Below, one piece after another: positions 6,552-7,415 of a stretch of DNA of 7,415 nt. Each line of letters opens with the position of its first letter. Within the stretch, counting starts at the first letter, position 1. Origin of the DNA: Bacteroidia bacterium (lineage in GTDB: Bacteria; Bacteroidota; Bacteroidia; NS11-12g; UBA9320); the NCBI GenBank assembly GCA_022425465.1, contig JAKMFK010000232.1, positions 1 to 7,415 of the forward strand, written 5' to 3'. The notes below the pieces were generated by a model that saw only the letters and a list, made by a program, of their open reading frames with translations, ran no database searches and was not told where the DNA came from. The position numbers were made by a program, and so were the translations under genes.

Positions 6552-6559
6552 TAGTTTTG
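6552..6559 (+). promoter_or_regulatory. Candidate -7 element of the J-protein gene
   Basis: TAGTTTTG is a full TAnnTTTG match on the plus strand, about 100 bp before the TTG start at 6659. A TTTC at 6528-6531 sits 20 bp upstream where TTTG would be expected. The site lies back to back with the SDR gene's candidate element. The leader would be about 93 nt. This is a chance-prone motif in AT-rich DNA and is only tentative. Confidence 0.28.
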
Positions 6560-6658
6560 TATGATTTAGGAGATTTTTAATCTTTACCAATTTTTAATTA
6601 ATCATTTTCATTTTTAAATGGTTTTATCAAAAAGAGTCATTTAATTTCGAAGTTACGA

Positions 6659-7415
6659 TTGATTAATTATTACAAAATACTTGGCTTGGAGAATTATGCA
6701 TCAGTTGCTGATGTAAAGACTGCATACAAAAAACTCATCAAACAATATCATCCTGATGTCAGTTCTGATTCTGATGCAGAAGAAATGACAAGATACTTAA
6801 ATCATGCTAAAGAATTTTTGGGAGATCAAGTTTCGAAAGAGAACTATGACCGTCAATTAAAGGTAGCTTATCTAGTTGAAATTAATCGTTTAAAAAGACA
6901 ATCAAAAAAGTCAACAGCTTCTAAAAATAGCTATTGGAATTCATTGTCAGTAGATCAGAGAAAATCCAGGCTTGAGGAGGCACGTAAAATTAAAATTAAG
7001 GAAAAATACGAGAAAAGCCTTTCCTTTTTTCCATTACCGTACCGGTTAATTGGAATTGTAATTTTCTTAGTTTGGGGTCTGCAAGTGATGTATTCAAATT
7101 ATTTTCTTGAATACACTGCATATGCATACATATGGGCAGTATTAGGCTATTTCATTTTTGGAAGTACGCTTGCTGTTTCTGCAAGTGAGGTATACACTTA
7201 CCTCACAACAAAATCACTGCACCAGACGATAAGATTTAACTATGAACATTGGATAGCTATTTCATTCGTTCTGTTGTTTGTATTGGGTATTTCAAGTATT
7301 TCCATCTTGAATTATTCTCAAAAATCATATCTCATAAAAAATGACTTTGAATATACCACTGCCAAAATTGATTTCGCAAGAAGTTCATTGGATAGGCTTA
7401 TTGTTAGTTACGAAG
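6659..7415 (+). CDS. J-domain (DnaJ-like) membrane protein, 3' end cut by window edge
   Basis: The visible 252 residues begin with an N-terminal J-domain (about 2-67): NYYKILGL, helix II VKTAYKKLIKQY, the invariant HPD (31-33), then LNHAKEFLGD and NYDRQL. J-domains stimulate the ATPase of DnaK/Hsp70 chaperones. A basic, charged linker (about 75-120) leads to three predicted membrane helices at about 129-148, 155-177 and 198-218, after which the frame runs off the window. There is no Gly/Phe-rich or zinc-finger region, so this is a membrane-anchored class III (type C) J-protein, not DnaJ itself. No in-frame ATG occurs between the upstream stop (6599-6601) and the J-domain, so TTG at 6659 is the best start and gives the standard short leader before the YYKILGL motif. 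The client or membrane process is unknown; the J-domain would face the cytoplasm to reach DnaK. Confidence 0.85.
   Translation, partial: MINYYKILGLENYASVADVKTAYKKLIKQYHPDVSSDSDAEEMTRYLNHAKEFLGDQVSKENYDRQLKVAYLVEINRLKRQSKKSTASKNSYWNSLSVDQRKSRLEEARKIKIKEKYEKSLSFFPLPYRLIGIVIFLVWGLQVMYSNYFLEYTAYAYIWAVLGYFIFGSTLAVSASEVYTYLTTKSLHQTIRFNYEHWIAISFVLLFVLGISSISILNYSQKSYLIKNDFEYTTAKIDFARSSLDRLIVSYE

Noticed and set aside
6504..6590. Extension of the SDR upstream to a TTG at 6590
   Set aside because: The added Lys-rich residues are unlike DECR N-termini, and the candidate -7 element lies within this stretch; the ATG at 6503 aligns with the family.
1..7415. CRISPR array, insertion sequence, tRNA, phage or defence cassette, or toxin-antitoxin pair
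   Set aside because: I looked for repeated spacers, transposase or integrase motifs, tRNA-like cloverleafs and small paired genes and saw none. The gene content is ordinary Bacteroidota chromosome.

Overview
The window looks like chromosomal DNA of an AT-rich member of the Bacteroidota, probably a flavobacterium-like or related marine or aquatic lineage. The evidence is a protein with a type IX secretion (T9SS) C-terminal sorting domain, several promoter-like matches to the Bacteroidota -7 consensus TAnnTTTG, an absence of clear Shine-Dalgarno sequences, and proteins typical of that phylum. No species-level claim is supported.

Layout, left to right. (1) The ATPase gene ychF on the minus strand is cut by the left edge and lacks about its last ten residues. 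(2) Diverging from it is a plus-strand pair: a six-helix rhomboid protease with an unusual acidic tail, then 47 bp later a secreted zinc-dependent phospholipase C/S1-P1-like hydrolase. (3) The hydrolase converges, with only 7 bp between stop codons, on a large minus-strand gene (about 850 residues). Its product carries an N-terminal CXXCH-containing choice-of-anchor V/reeler-like domain, a chain of Ig/PKD-like modules, and a T9SS type A tail. (4) Upstream of that gene, on the same strand, is a short-chain dehydrogenase/reductase whose active site matches 2,4-dienoyl-CoA reductase (DECR type). (5) Diverging from the SDR is a J-domain membrane protein with an apparent TTG start, cut by the right edge.

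The genes do not form an obvious single pathway. The only likely co-transcribed pair is rhomboid plus hydrolase, and even there the hydrolase seems to have its own promoter right against its start codon. The hydrolase and the T9SS protein are both envelope or exported proteins. YchF, the reductase and the J-protein are housekeeping or metabolic functions.

No CRISPR array, insertion sequence, RNA gene, integrase or defence cassette was seen, and no gap between genes exceeds about 180 bp. I find no convincing undescribed system. The points most worth a second look are the heme-type CXXCH on a T9SS cargo, the promoter abutting the hydrolase start, the DECR-type catalytic residues, and the TTG-started three-helix J-protein.
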